The notes under the pieces: generated by a model
What the model saw: only the letters and a program-made list of their open reading frames with translations
Database searches by the model: none
Told to the model about the DNA's origin: nothing
Translations under genes and position numbers: made by a program
In this document: one piece after another, positions 35,340 to 46,967 of the stretch
Layout of the letters: every line of letters starts with the position of its first letter
Numbering within the stretch: the first letter of the stretch is position 1
NCBI RefSeq assembly: GCF_905171765.1
Contig: NC_053393.1
Location: forward strand, 186,957,921 to 187,021,920
Origin: Bufo bufo
Lineage: Eukaryota; Chordata; Amphibia; Anura; Bufonidae
Length of the DNA: 64,000 bases
Direction: 5' to 3'

Positions 35340-35545
35340 GTGGCAATAACTGAGGGACAGAACAACGTACAGTTGAAAAGATGCTCTAGAATTGATATTC
35401 CATGGGGAATAAAATGAACAAAGATGATGATTCCAGCTTCCATAAAACAATATTCTCTGTATTGTAGCCAGGAAATCTAATAATGCAGACACATACCCCA
35501 CAAACATGTTTCGGGGCAATATACTAGCCTTTGATCTTACTTACA
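35340..35545 (-). mobile_element. Possible Penelope-type pLTR scrap with hammerhead-like core
   Basis: On the minus strand 35533-35478 reads gatcaaaggc, a short loop, gccccgaaacatgtttg and a trailing gtggggtatgtg. The order (GA-rich box, stem, GAAAC, palindromic hexamer) follows the hammerhead-like element found in the Penelope-like insertion at 43818-43885, but the CTGANGA box is not intact. Treat it as a decayed relative. Confidence 0.4.
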
Positions 35546-37789
35546 AATGTATATTTAACCCAACTTTCTTATCCACAGTCTGTTAATCATAGTGCTTCTT
35601 GTCACATGCTTTAACAAGTAATCAGCAAACCAAAAAAGATAGACTGTAATGTAAACTGAAAACATATACTGGCATGTTACATAAACACATAAAAGCATGT
35701 AAAGTCTATCCTTTATTGATAATTCAAAATAATGCAAAATAAGATAATATTTTCAATTGAAACCTTTCAGAGAGCAAGTAACTAAAAATAAAATCTAATA
35801 TGTTTCTCTATTTAAGAGCTTTCTTGTATAATCTCTAACCTTTACTGGGGGGGGGTCTACATGCTCTATACATGCTCTACTGTATATTGATCAAAATGAT
35901 CAATAAAAATATCGTCTAGTGCTATGGTATGATCTTGATGTGCTTCAGAATGTGGTTTCTCAAAATAGAGCTAAATTAAGACTAATTTGAAAGGTCCTTT
36001 TATAGACCCTCAAGGATGTCAGTGTCAGCCCACTAACACCTCACATTAGTAAATGGCAGCGTTAGCAAATCAGGAGAATGATAGTTCTGTCCATCATTCC
36101 TGCATGAAAGAAATAAACAGATTAGCAGGTTTTAGCCTTACCTATCCTGCAAGAAGCTGGTTCACTGCAGGAATAAAACTCAAGATGGAAGCCCCATTTT
36201 GAATACTGCTGAGATGACCTTTCCAGGGTTGGACTGGCCAACTGATTCATCCGAAAGTTCATCTGTTGGGCCCAGTCTATGAAGCCATAATGAGCCCCAA
36301 AGATAGCTGTCCACTAGCGTCCAGGTGTTAGGTTTTGAATCAGTTATCGATGATATAGGGGTTGTGCCCTGAGAGCGACTTCCTCTGGTGGGCCCAAGGA
36401 ACCCCTGTCGACGCTGAACCTCTCTATCCTTTCTAGAACCCTGTTTATACAATTTCATGTCTGTACCTGCAAAATTATTATTGAATGCATTTCCCAGTTT
36501 TTCATAAATGTACTTAGCAATTAAAAACCACTAACGTTAAGTTAAAATCTTTCTACTTGGCCGTTCAGGATGCAGATTAAGTAATGGCTTTGGTATTATA
36601 AGAGCATCATCTTTGCATTAAGGTCTAGCTATAAATGATCAATTATATACACTGTGTGATTACATAGTAAAACAGGGGATATGAATTAGAGGATATGTGT
36701 TCCTTCTTTTGACTGACAAATGGCAGGGTTGTTTCACTCTCCTATTGATTGGTAGGCAGACTAATTGCTTCCTGTCATACTTAATATGCAATGATTCACT
36801 AAATTTTATACATCTGCATTGGAGGTTCATCTTAAATATGTGGTGATAATACAATTAAACAAGCATATTTTATTACTGTATAAATGCATTTTGTGACACA
36901 CCACAGTTTTGATATACCCAGCACATAACTTATAAGGTCATTTGGTGGTGGAATTTTATAAATATTATAATATCAAGATAATAAAGAAGAACAGGCTACC
37001 ACTTCAGGTTCCAGACTGTCTTACTGACAATTGGGCTTTCAAGTTCCCAAGCACTCCATGTTGTCTTGCCCTCAGTTATGAAGTCTCTTGGGCATATCTT
37101 CTCTTGTGGGTAGTTAATATTAGCCAGTGAGGTTTTATTTAAGGTAAGGTAAGTCAATACATATCTTGAAATCTCAGTCTATTGCAAATATGTACAACAT
37201 GTAGTCCACGTGGCCTTCCAGTGTGCCCATAAAGAAGATTGACATACATCACTGTCATGGTGTAGTTTAAAGTATGTCCATCTTACAACACCGGTTTACA
37301 CTTACATAGATATAATTTATGAGCATGGGTAGACTGTAATGAGTTATTTCCTACTAAAAGTCACACCAACCACCAGCAATAATAAATGACAGTGGAATAG
37401 CAGACTTGTTGGTTTTATTGTTGTGACCCTAATACCATGTCTCACTGAAGGAGGGCTATTATGTTGCATCTCCTCTGTAAATGGATGGGATGGAATTCTT
37501 GTGATGGCACTAAAGACCCTGTCTTCATTTAGTCCACCCTAGAATAAATCTAATACATCTTTATGGTGTCAAAAAAGAAAAAGTGCACAACACACTTGTC
37601 AATATCGAATGGTTCACTGTGTAGTTTCTGGTATCCAGAGTACTGCAACTGAGCTCCCGTTCACTTGAATGACAAATTAGCTGCAGTAGCCTGATATGGT
37701 TATCACTGTGCAATGAATGGACCTTTGTGCTTCCAGATTCATCTATTGTAAAGTTTCTGGCACCAGCGACTGCCTGAAACAGCTGATCA
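35546..37789. other. Intron sequence with scattered old repeats
   Basis: Mostly AT-rich and unrecognised. Around 36205-36430 (ggttggactggcca, ttgggcccagtctatg) an interspersed repeat of unknown class is likely. 37560-37790 belongs to the same diverged repeat seen at 13700-13900. Confidence 0.4.
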
Positions 37790-37797
37790 CTGGAGAT

Positions 37798-39523
37798 TAG
37801 TGATAGACGAACATCTGCCGGGACGGTTCGCAAACGCAAGTTTGCGGCGTATCCTATTCATTTTAATGGCAGGCGAACCTGAAAAACCTTCATCTCATAT
37901 TTGCAGCCAAGAAATAATTACTAGAAGTGCACAAATAGTCCCACAACATGGACAGTGACATACCAGATGTATTATTCGAATTTGCGATCTCCATTCATTA
38001 TTTTTTTCAATGCAAAATATCGGCAATATTATTTTTGCGTACGCTCAGGCGCAAATGCACTATACAGTACCTAAATGCACTATAAAGAAAGTATATTGGT
38101 ATATAACACCCCGCTTCAATCAGTTTTTTGGGGGGACGAATGATATATCACACCAGTAGAAATTATTTGTTCCAATAACGCTTGTCCCTCGATATACCTG
38201 CAGTATCGCAGCAGAACCGCACACAACTGCTGCACAATACAAATGCACTATAATATACTTTCTAACATAGAAAGTATATTATAACATTGTACAAGGAAGG
38301 CAATCCATTAGAATATACATGAAGATAAAACATAACCTTTAATAATGTTACTATGAGGGTCCATTCTCACGTCTGTAAGTGTTTTGTGGATCCGCAAAAC
38401 ACGGACACCAGCAATGTGCATTCCGCAATTTGCAGACCGCAGATAGCCGGCACTATAATAGAAAATGCCTAATCTTGTCTGCAATTGCGGACAAGAATAG
38501 GACATGTTCTTTTTTTTTGCGGAAACGGAAGCACGGATGCGGAAGTGCGGATCCGCAAATATGGATGTAGATCCGCAAATGCGGACAGCACATTCCGGCC
38601 CCATTGAAAATAAATAGGTCTGCACCTGTTCCGTAAAATTGCGGAACGGATGCAAACCCATTTTGCGGACGTGTGAATGGAAAACCCTCAAAATAAAAAT
38701 AAATTTAATTATTAAAGTTAAGCAAAAAGCATAGATGTGGTAAGCAATAACAAGTGCTCGGTGGCACTAAATCAGGTGCTCGGCGGCACCAAATCAGAAA
38801 TCATATGTCCTACCACAATCTGGGGAGTTCCAGTGAAAATCCATGAATCCCAGAGGGAAAGCAAAAAATATCTATCCCTGGGCTAGATGATGATGTGGTA
38901 TTGAAAGACAGGGTGGGCAAAGAACTGTCCCTGATATTGCCCTACAGGGGGGTGCTATTCTGGCCCTGATAGCCTAACCACAGACCACCCGCCCTGAAAA
39001 GAGCGACTCCATCCGGAACCTTACCCTATATAAAAATGGCCCTAGTAATCCCATAGCCCCTAGGCCCCTGACTTCCTGGAGATCACTATATAGATCTATG
39101 TGTTTTTGACTCATTATAAAAGTATATTATAAGTATATCGCACCCCTCTGTGTATCACACCTGTCGATAGCACACCTATACCAGTCCTTAAAAAGACTTT
39201 TGTGGCCCTATTAGCTAGCGTTTGGTGTCCCTAACAGCCTGTCCCTGCTCCACACAGCAACCTCTCCCTACACTGGCAAAACACTGAATGTAAAATGGCG
39301 GCCAGATCAGGTTTATTTATAAGGTAGGGGGTATGTCCATGTGCTGAAACGTCTCAATTGGCTGTCCTGTACCACCTGATGGATATGTCATGGGTCAAAG
39401 TTCTTTACAATGTAAAAGAATATGGCGGGCGCGAATATCTCCATATGTTCGCATGTTCGGCGAATTGCGAACACGCAAAGTTCCCCGCAAAATGACGGCT
39501 GGGCGAACTGCAAGGCATCTCTA
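37798..39523. mobile_element. Non-autonomous hAT element, 1726 bp
   Basis: It is flanked by the 8-bp duplication ctggagat (37790-37797, 39524-39531). The ends are tagtgatagacgaac and, inverted, tagagatgccttgcagttcg. Only tag-gat is strictly shared, but both subterminal regions carry gcgaac/gttcgc motifs. No transposase. A nested palindromic MITE occupies 38355-38690. Confidence 0.85.
38355..38690. mobile_element. Palindromic MITE nested in the hAT element
   Basis: The ends are agggtccattctcacgtctg and, inverted, agggttttccattcacacgtc. The interior is rich in gcggatccgcaaa and cggaa motifs in both orientations. Target duplication not resolved. Confidence 0.65.
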
Positions 39524-39579
39524 CTGGAGATATGCAAATAGTAGGAATGACAGCATTCACTTACTGTAGGTAAAGTAAA

Positions 39580-39665
39580 AACAATGCAGTCTTTATTAGC
39601 CCAACGTATACTGCAACATTTCAACCCATGCAGTGTTTTTTCTCAAGCAAGGGCTTAAAAAATAA
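39580..39665 (-). mobile_element. Possible Penelope-type pLTR scrap
   Basis: On the minus strand gcttgagaaaaaacactgc is followed by gggttgaaatgttgcag and gttgggctaataaagactgc. The GA-box, stem, GAAA-type order and the trailing aataaag resemble Penelope pLTR ends with decayed hammerhead cores. Low certainty. Confidence 0.4.
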
Positions 39666-39709
39666 TAATAAAACAAGCGGCTCACCATTAGTTTATACTG
39701 GCTCTTGAG

Positions 39710-39966
39710 CAGTGGCGTACATAGAGAAGTAAGGGCCCCATAGCAATGATCAAACCAGGCCCCCCACACAATACAGAAGGGTTTCCGCCTAAACCCTTTT
39801 CGATGACCCTTGGTCCATTTTTCCACTGCCTTATTTACTAAAAGTTGTTCCTTTACATTTAGAGGGTACAGTCCCAACTAAGTTTTCACCTAAATTAGAA
39901 GAGGTGATAATCCCAACTAATACTGGGCCCCTCGCATGGTCTGCCGCTATTGTAGTTACGCCCCTG
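39710..39966. mobile_element. hAT MITE, 257 bp
   Basis: The ends are cagtggcgtacatag and, inverted, caggggcgtaactacaatag. The 8-bp duplication ctcttgag lies at 39702-39709 and 39967-39974. Non-coding. Confidence 0.92.
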
Positions 39967-39974
39967 CTCTTGAG

Positions 39975-41330
39975 TTGAGTAGAGTCGAGTGCTCTGGTGT
40001 GCCCAAGGGCAATGAAAAAATAGCTGAACGACAACTGTGAGTGGCTCCACAAATCAGGAATGAAGCTAATGAAAGAAAACATTATGGTACATCAACAAAA
40101 GTTATAGAATTTAGAATCAAAACAAAAAATAAGAAATATATGCCAAGGTATAAAATGCCAGGATGCTAAAATCAAAATGTCTGCTACTGGGTCCTGCTTG
40201 AGAAATACCCGTGTGTTGTAATGTTTCAGTATATGTTGGATTAAAATTGACTACATTTTTACTACACCCAAGCAGATTCTTTCTACCATCTTTTTGGTGT
40301 CAGGGACTTCCAAGGTCATGGCCAGAGTTGTTAGAGTTGTGTTTGATCACTTTGAGTTTAGTAATACTCTTGAAATAGGTTACACAGCCTCTCAAAAACC
40401 TGATATCTTCCAGTTGTCCTTGAAAACTTGATTGAACTCCAATCTGCCAATTACTGAGGCCACAATACCAAATGCCATATACTCTGATGCACTAAAGAGG
40501 AATGCCAAATAGGCACATTTGTATGGCAGAGCAATTGTCACTACAACATCTCCAATTATAGGACTTGCGTATCAACAACAGTTTCATTAAGAATGGATAA
40601 AGAGAAATACGTTAGGGAGGAGTTTTAATTTAATATTGACCTTTTAAATTTAGTCAATAAAGTTCCATGGAGAAAGGTAAATAGTACATGCCCTGATGGA
40701 CCACATATCATAAGTAACAGAACTGAAGGTCATTAAGATATTTTGCGTACTATGAAATATTTGTGCACTTAAAATATTTTTATGATAGAACTCAAATACA
40801 CTGTGTGTGCTATGACTGTAGGCCTTTCTGAATTTATCATGTTTTGAACATGGTGAAGTTTTTGCTCCAAGGTAAACAGTCAAGCATGCATAGAATTGTG
40901 AAATTGCAAAACTGCAAGCTCCAAAGGAGCCTTGCCTTTTGCCAATGCTCCTACTTAATTGTCAGTCACCTTAAAGCAAATCTCTCACACTCCATTTGTT
41001 AGCAACACACAGTAGAGCAGAAATAGCTGAACAGATTGATAAATAGATTTGTGAGAAAATATTTAGCACAAGTTGTAATTTGTTCATTTAAATCCATGTT
41101 CCCTCTAAGTTTTAAAGGGGTTGTCAAGCTGCCAAACTTTTTTTTTTTAAAGGTTAGATGCTTCTTTAAATCCACTGGACAGTACTACAGCTAATTTGGA
41201 CCATTCACTTGACTCCTAAACTTAGAATGAACAAACATTTTTGGATCACTAAAATTTGGTAAAGTTATACTAAACCTGTTTCAAATCAAAAGACTCAAGG
41301 ACTTGATTTTAAACTTAGGAATATGGAGGA
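39975..41330. other. Intron sequence
   Basis: No gene recognised. Near 41113 aaaggggttgtcaagctgcc resembles one end of a T2-type MITE whose partner is not found. Confidence 0.4.
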
Positions 41331-41339
41331 CACAGATGT

Positions 41340-42440
41340 AGCCTGTTAGCAAGTCAAACAAATTACAAATATTATAATTGTTCATATATTTTTTAAGGAA
41401 AATGGTCCAAGATCACATGTCTATGAGTGGTAAAAGTAAGTGAACTTTTAATTTCAGTACCTGGTGTGCTCCCCTTGTGAAGCAAAAAGTGCAATTAAAC
41501 ATTTCCGGTAATTGTTGATTAGTCCTGCATACCGACTTGGACGAATTTTATCCCACTCTGTACAAACCAACTTCAACCCTATTACATTGGTGGGTTTCTT
41601 TCCATGAACTGCCTGCTTCAGGTCCTTCCACAACATTTCTATTGAATTAAGGTCAGGACTTTCACTTTACCATTCTTTGGAAAAACAACTTGTGTGTTTA
41701 GTGTTGTTTTCTTGCTGTATGACCCACATTCTCTTGAGATTCAGCTCACTGACAAATGTCCTGACATCTTCCTTTAAAAAGTGCTAGTATATATTATATC
41801 TAGTATATAGATATTCAGAATTCATTGGTCCATCAATGATTACAAGGTGCCTTGGCCAAGATGCAGCAAAACAGGAACGAACTATGATACTACCACCACT
41901 GTATTTCACAGATGGGATAAGAAATGAAGTGATTTCCTTTCTATATAATACTTAATACATAATGCTTCTTATTTGAACCAAAAATTTATGTTTTAATCTC
42001 ATTCATCCATAAAACATTTTTCCAATAGCCTTCTGGCTTGTCCAGCTGATCTTTAGCAAACTGCAAACAGGCAGCAATGTTCTTTTTAAAGAGTAAGAGA
42101 TTTTTCTTTGCAATCCTGCTATGCACACTATTGTTGTTCAGTGTTTTCATGAAGGTGGAGTCATAAACATTAACGTTGGCATTTACCAAAGTCTCACGCA
42201 ATTTTGGCTAAGACAAAGTTTTCTTACACGGAGCATATACATTTTAATGCTGTAGACGGAAACATTACAAACAATTTTTTTTTTAACAAATCGACTTCGA
42301 ATCTATGATCTGAAGCTTGAGTCACTTAACCCTAATGATAAGCATCAACAACTCTTCTTCAGACATCCTCAAAAATCTCATTTGTTCATGACATGATACC
42401 ACAAACTTCCACAAACGTGATGTGAAGACCAGACTTGATT
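41340..42440 (-). pseudogene. Decayed Tc1-like transposase/element
   Basis: On the minus strand 42201-41986 reads FKKNIAACLQFAKDQLDKPE and YWKNVLWMNEIKT. This is the segment leading to the first catalytic residue, where SDE is expected and NE is found (the Asp appears lost). 41636-41454 encodes MLWKDLKQAVHGKKPTN and the C-terminus. Multiple frame changes. Termini were not resolved, and the right part abuts the DD36E element at 42478. Confidence 0.75.
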
Positions 42441-42625
42441 GTCAGACTTGATTCCTATACAACAGAAGTCTCATATACACCCACCTAAAGAATTATTAGG
42501 AACACCTGTTCTATTTCTCATTAATGCAATTATCTAGTCAACCAATCACATGGCAGTTGCTTCAATGCATTTAGGGGGGTGGTCCTGGTCAAGACAATCT
42601 CATGAACTCCAAACTGAATGTCAGA

Positions 42626-43158
42626 ATGGGAAAGAAAGGTGATTTAAGCAATTTTGAGCGTGGCATGGTTGTTGGTGCCAGACGGGCCGGTCTGAGGATT
42701 TCACAATCTGCTCAGTTACTGGGATTTTCACGCACAACCATTTCTAGGGTTTACAAAGAATGGTGTGAAAAGGGAAAAACATCCAGTATGCGGCAGTCCT
42801 GTGGGCAAAAATGCCTTGTGGATGCTAGAGGTCAGAGGAGAATTGGCCGACTGATTCAAGCTGATAGAAGAGCAACGTTGACTGAAATAACCACTCGTTA
42901 CAACCAAGGTATGCAGCAAAGCATTTGTGAAGACACAACACGCACAACCTTGAGGCGGATGGGCTACAACAGCAGAAGACCCCACCGGGTACCACTCATC
43001 TCCACTACAAATAGGAAAAAGAGACTACAATTTGCACGAGCTCACCAAAATTGGACTGTTGAAGACTGGAAAAATGTTGCCTGGTCTGATGAGTCTCGAT
43101 TTCTGTTGAGACATTCAAATGGTAGATTCCGAATTTGGCGTAAACAGAATGAGAACAT
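42626..43158 (+). pseudogene. DD36E Tc1-like transposase, N-terminal half
   Basis: The frame starts MGKKGDLSNFERGMVVGAR with a helix-turn-helix (RISQSAQLLGFSRTTISRVY). It continues through a second DNA-binding segment (RRIGRLIQADRRATLTEIT) to the first catalytic Asp in WSDESRF, and ends in RIWRKQNEN. An upstream in-frame ATG at 42602 exists, but family proteins start at MGKK. The frame is open and then runs into the Penelope-like insertion at 43159. The coding region resumes at 46968. Confidence 0.88.
43146..43158. repeat. 13-bp target duplication, left (agaatgagaacat)
   Basis: Identical to 46957-46969. It brackets the Penelope-like insertion. Confidence 0.93.
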
Positions 43159-44639
43159 TAAACAGTGTAACAGGGCACTCAAGAAATCCTGACCATGTGG
43201 TACAATTTAATATCTTTATTACTATTGTGAATAATGTTGCTCAAACCAGTCAATTGTAATAATCAATGGATGAATCAATAAAATATTTGATATCATTGAA
43301 TAAAATATTTGATAATATTGAATAAAAATAATCGATTTACACAAGGGCTCAGAACAATATAGTGCAAATATCGACAATCATAAAATAAAATCTCAAATTC
43401 AATTGTTCAGTCCAAATTTGGTATAAACATCTGGGTATTGGTGCAGTCCAATCAAATATTATTATGTCCCACTTCTCATTACAGCAGCGTCCCGCTGAAC
43501 ATGAAGTAGATAGCGGCGTCCCGCTATAAAATTACTTGCAAGTAAGATTTACCTTATATCAACCGAAGGTTCTCCAGACTTTAAACTTTGGGTCCTCTCC
43601 TCTCCTCAGAAGTGTTTGTGACACAATGTATCAAGAGGTTTACCTAGACGACTCTGTGTTTCTGTTGAATTTAACTGCCAAGTCCACCAGATCTCAATCT
43701 GTTGGTGGAAAAACTGCAGTGATGTTTGTAGCAGAGATATTCCATCAAAGGAGGCTTCCAAGTGTAGTCTGTAAGTCGGTCGGTTTGGGGTACTTTGTTC
43801 CTTCAATGTACAGATGGGGGGTGTAGCACCAGACGCGTTTCGGGGTCCAAGTTATTGCCCCTTCCTCAGTGGTATGCAGCACCCCTATCAATACCCCTCT
43901 TATATACTGTGTCTTCTATGGACTCATTGGACACACCCTTGAACATCAGATCCAGTTTTTTCAATCAACCCAGGTGACCAAAATTGCTGTTTGGACTTGC
44001 TCTCAAAATAACAGTTTTTGAAGTAGTGTTTTCTAATACTTAGCAATATGCTATATTCATATAATTACACCTACTGATATAACTTAAGCTTATCTTTCTC
44101 CTAGACCAAAAAGACGCATGGTCACCCCATGCGTTTTTGTTGCGGTTTCCATGCGTTTTTTAGTTTTTTGTTCTTTCCCATTCAGCAAGCACTTAATATA
44201 TAATTTATACATAAATATTATTCAAAATTGCTGTTTGGACTTGCTCTCAAAATGACAGTCCTTGAAGTAATGTTTTTTAATACTTAGCAATATGCTATAT
44301 TCATATAATTACACCTACTGATATATCTTAAACTTATCTTTCTCCTAGACCAAAAAACGCATGGTCACCCCATGCGTTTTTCATGCGGTTTCCATGCGTT
44401 TTTCCGTTTTAAATTTTTATTTTTTTTCTTCCCATTCAGCAAGCACTTAGTATATAGTTTATACATAAATATTAATCATAAATAGTAATAATAAGTGAGG
44501 GGCTCAAGTTTACACATAAAACATTGTATAGACTCCAATAATAAATATTCTTACAAATTTTAAATTTTAAAATGATGAAGGAGATGAGATGGGATAAAAA
44601 ACAAAAACAAAATAAAATAAAATAAAATCTGTAATAGAT
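43159..44639 (-). repeat. Left inverted arm (pLTR) of the Penelope-like element
   Basis: Pairs with 45410-46860. It contains the hairpin tagcggcgtcccgcta near 43511, a hammerhead-like motif (43818-43885), and two tandem 244-bp units starting at 43980 and 44224. Each of those units has a cgcatggtcaccccatgcg hairpin. The arm ends in an aaaataaaataaaataaaat run. Confidence 0.92.
43818..43885 (-). ncRNA. Hammerhead-ribozyme-like motif, left arm
   Basis: On the minus strand the order is ggggtg, spacer, acca, ctgagga, aggggc...gacccc stem, gaaa, acgcgt, c, tggt, spacer, caccccc. This matches a type I hammerhead: stem I (ACCA/UGGU plus GGGGUG/CACCCC), the CUGANGA box, stem II (GGGG/CCCC), the GAAA box, a minimal stem III (ACGCGU) and a GUC cleavage triplet. 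One extra A lies between CUGAGGA and stem II. The very short stem III implies activity as a dimer, as in retroelement hammerheads. Confidence 0.62.
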
Positions 44640-44733
44640 TGATGTATTTAAATGGAGACCCATGTGTAGAGAAGAAACCGAACATAATAAATAAATATGT
44701 GGTTAGTTATCGACTCATGGGTCCCCATTATAC

Positions 44734-45394
44734 TCATAAAAATCCAAAAAGTTCAAATTCTGCATTAAGACCCTTGGGTATCAAGGAGTCGAATTCGAAT
44801 ATTCTCTTTGTTTCGAGTCTCGACATTCTCTCTATATGATTACCTCCTCTCCATTCTTTTTCAACTTTGTCTATCGCAAAGTACTTCATACTTGAGGGGT
44901 CCTGATTGTGACTAATTTTGAAGTGATATGATAATGAATGGTTTTCAAAACCTTTCCGTATATTATTAATGTGTTCCGAAATTCGTTTTTTTAGTGTTCG
45001 CTTTGTCCTACCAATATATAATCGTTTACATGGACATTCAATGGCATAAATTACGTTTTCGGAACTACATGTCAAACAATCTTTAATTAGATGGCGGTGA
45101 TTATTCATTGGTCCTTTTCTGAAAAGATGTTGCTTTACAATTGCCACAGGTGCCACATTTGAAAAAGCCCTGTAGGCCTATCCACTTTGAAATAGTGGAA
45201 TCCTTATTCTGTTGTTGTTTCTTAATTGTAGGAGCCACTTTTAGACCCAAATTTGGGGCCTTTGTGAACGTTATTATAGGATTTTGTGGCATTAGTGTGC
45301 CTATGATCTTGTCTGCCTGTAACAAATGCCAATGTTTCGTCATAATTTGGCGTATTTTCTTGTAGTCGTCACTGAAAGGCAAGATCATCCGCAC
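44734..45394 (-). pseudogene. Penelope-type GIY-YIG endonuclease remnant
   Basis: Two overlapping minus-strand frames (45394-45101 and 45156-44734) join by one frameshift. The first holds FKCGTCGNCK, the cysteine-rich linker before the nuclease. The second holds VIYAIECPCKRLYIGRTKR (the GIY and YIG strands followed by the catalytic Arg region), RISEHINNIRKGF, HNQDPSS, EWRGGNHIERMSRLETKR with the family Glu, and the typical C-terminus GLNAEFELFGFL. In Penelope elements this nuclease nicks target DNA. The RT domain that should precede it is absent. Confidence 0.88.
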
Positions 45395-45409
45395 ACAATC
45401 CTGAGCCTC

Positions 45410-46860
45410 ATCTATTACAGATTTTATTTTATTTTATTTTGTTTTTGTTTTTTATCCCATCTCATCTCCTTCATCATTTTAAAATTTAAAATTTGTAAGA
45501 ATATTTATTATTGGAGTCTATACAATGTTTTATGTGTAAACTTGTGCCCCTCACTTATTATTACTATTTATGATTAATATTTATGTATAAACTATATACT
45601 AAGTGCTTGCTGAATGGGAAGAAAAAAAATTAAAATTTAAAATGGAAAAACGCATGGAAACCGCATGAAAAACGCATGGGGTGACCATGCGTTTTTTGGT
45701 CTAGGAGAAAGATAAGTTTAAGATATATCAGTAGGTGTAATTATATGAATATAGCATATTGCTAAGTATTAAAAAACATTACTTCAAGGACTGTCATTTT
45801 GAGAGCAAGTCCAAACAGCAATTTTGAATAATATTTATGTATAAATTATATATTAAGTGCTTGCTGAATGGGAAAGAACAAAAAACTAAAAAACGCATGG
45901 AAACCGCAACAAAAACGCATGGGGTGACCATGCGTCTTTTTGGTCTAGGAGAAAGATAAGCTTAAGTTATATCAGTAGGTGTAATTATATGAATATAGCA
46001 TATTGCTAAGTATTAGAAAACACTACTTCAAAAACTGTTATTTTGAGAGCAAGTCCAAACAGCAATTTTGGTCATCTGGGTTGATTGAAAAAACTGGATC
46101 TGATGTTCAAGGGTGTGTCCAATGAGTCCATAGAAGACACAGTATATAAGAGGGGTATTGATAGGGGTGCTGCATACCACTGAGGAAGGGGCAATAACTT
46201 GGACCCCGAAACGCGTCTGGTGCTACACCCCCCATCTGTACATTGAAGGAACAAAGTACCCCAAACCGACCGACTTACAGACTACACTTGGAAGCCTCCT
46301 TTGACGGAATATCTCTGCTACAAACATCACTGCAGTTTTTCCACCAACAGATTGAGATCTGGTGGACTTGGCAGTTAAATTCAACAGAAACACAGAGTCG
46401 TCTAGGTAAACCTCTTGATACATTGTGTCACAAACACTTCTGAGGAGAGGAGAGGACCCAAAGTTTAAAGTCTGGAGAACCTTCGGTTGATATAAGGTAA
46501 ATCTTACTTGCAAGTAATTATATAGCGGGACGCCGCTATCTACTTCATGTTCAGCGGGACGCTGCTGTAATGAGAAGTGGGACATAATGTTTATACCAAA
46601 TTTGGACTGAACAATTGAATTTGAGATTTTATTTTATGATTGTCGATATTTGCACTATATTGTTCTGAGCCCTTGTGTAAATCGATTATTTTTATTCAAT
46701 ATTATCAAATATTTTATTCAATGATATCAAATATTTTATTGATTCATCCATTGATTATTACAATTGACTGGTTTGAGCAACATTATTCACAATAGTAATA
46801 AAGATATTAAATTGTACCACATGGTCAGGATTTCTTGAGTGCCCTGTTACACTGTTTAAT
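45410..46860 (+). repeat. Right inverted arm (pLTR) of the Penelope-like element
   Basis: Reverse complement of 43157-44639. It lacks about 32 bp present in the left arm near 43430-43465. It holds the same hairpins, the two 244-bp units and the plus-strand hammerhead-like motif. Confidence 0.92.
46164..46231 (+). ncRNA. Hammerhead-ribozyme-like motif, right arm
   Basis: Mirror copy of the left-arm motif. GGGGTG 46164-46169 pairs with CACCCC 46226-46231. CTGAGGA is 46180-46186, the stem II arms are GGGG 46188-46191 and CCCC 46204-46207, and GAAA is 46208-46211. Predicted self-cleavage follows C46217. It is read outward from the centre of the element, opposite to the GIY-YIG frame. Confidence 0.62.
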
Positions 46861-46967
46861 ATTTACCTATTGCATTGAGTGAGTGGTCTCAATACACAGG
46901 TGCACCGATTTGGGGTCCATTTATTCGAGTGCGACATCTTATTTAATTTTTGATCTAGAATGAGAAC

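Larger units (their letters stand above)
43159..46956 (-). mobile_element. Penelope-like element with inverted arms, 3798 bp
   Basis: The insertion consists of a left arm (to 44639), a 770-bp centre with a minus-strand GIY-YIG endonuclease remnant (44734-45394), a right arm (45410-46860) that is the inverted copy of the left one, and a 96-bp unpaired tail (46861-46956). A 13-bp duplication flanks the whole. Penelope-like elements encode an RT fused to a GIY-YIG nuclease and often carry inverted or tandem pseudo-LTRs with hammerhead motifs. All of these except the RT are seen here, so the copy is truncated and non-autonomous. The arms are nearly identical, differing by a 32-bp indel and scattered substitutions. 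Confidence 0.88.

Noticed and set aside
36180..36458. A 92-codon minus-strand frame
   Set aside because: The underlying DNA looks like an interspersed repeat and the peptide has no recognisable motif.
43606..46585. Mirror-image pairs of open frames in both arms
   Set aside because: Identical peptides arise on opposite strands because the arms are inverted copies. No known protein is encoded.
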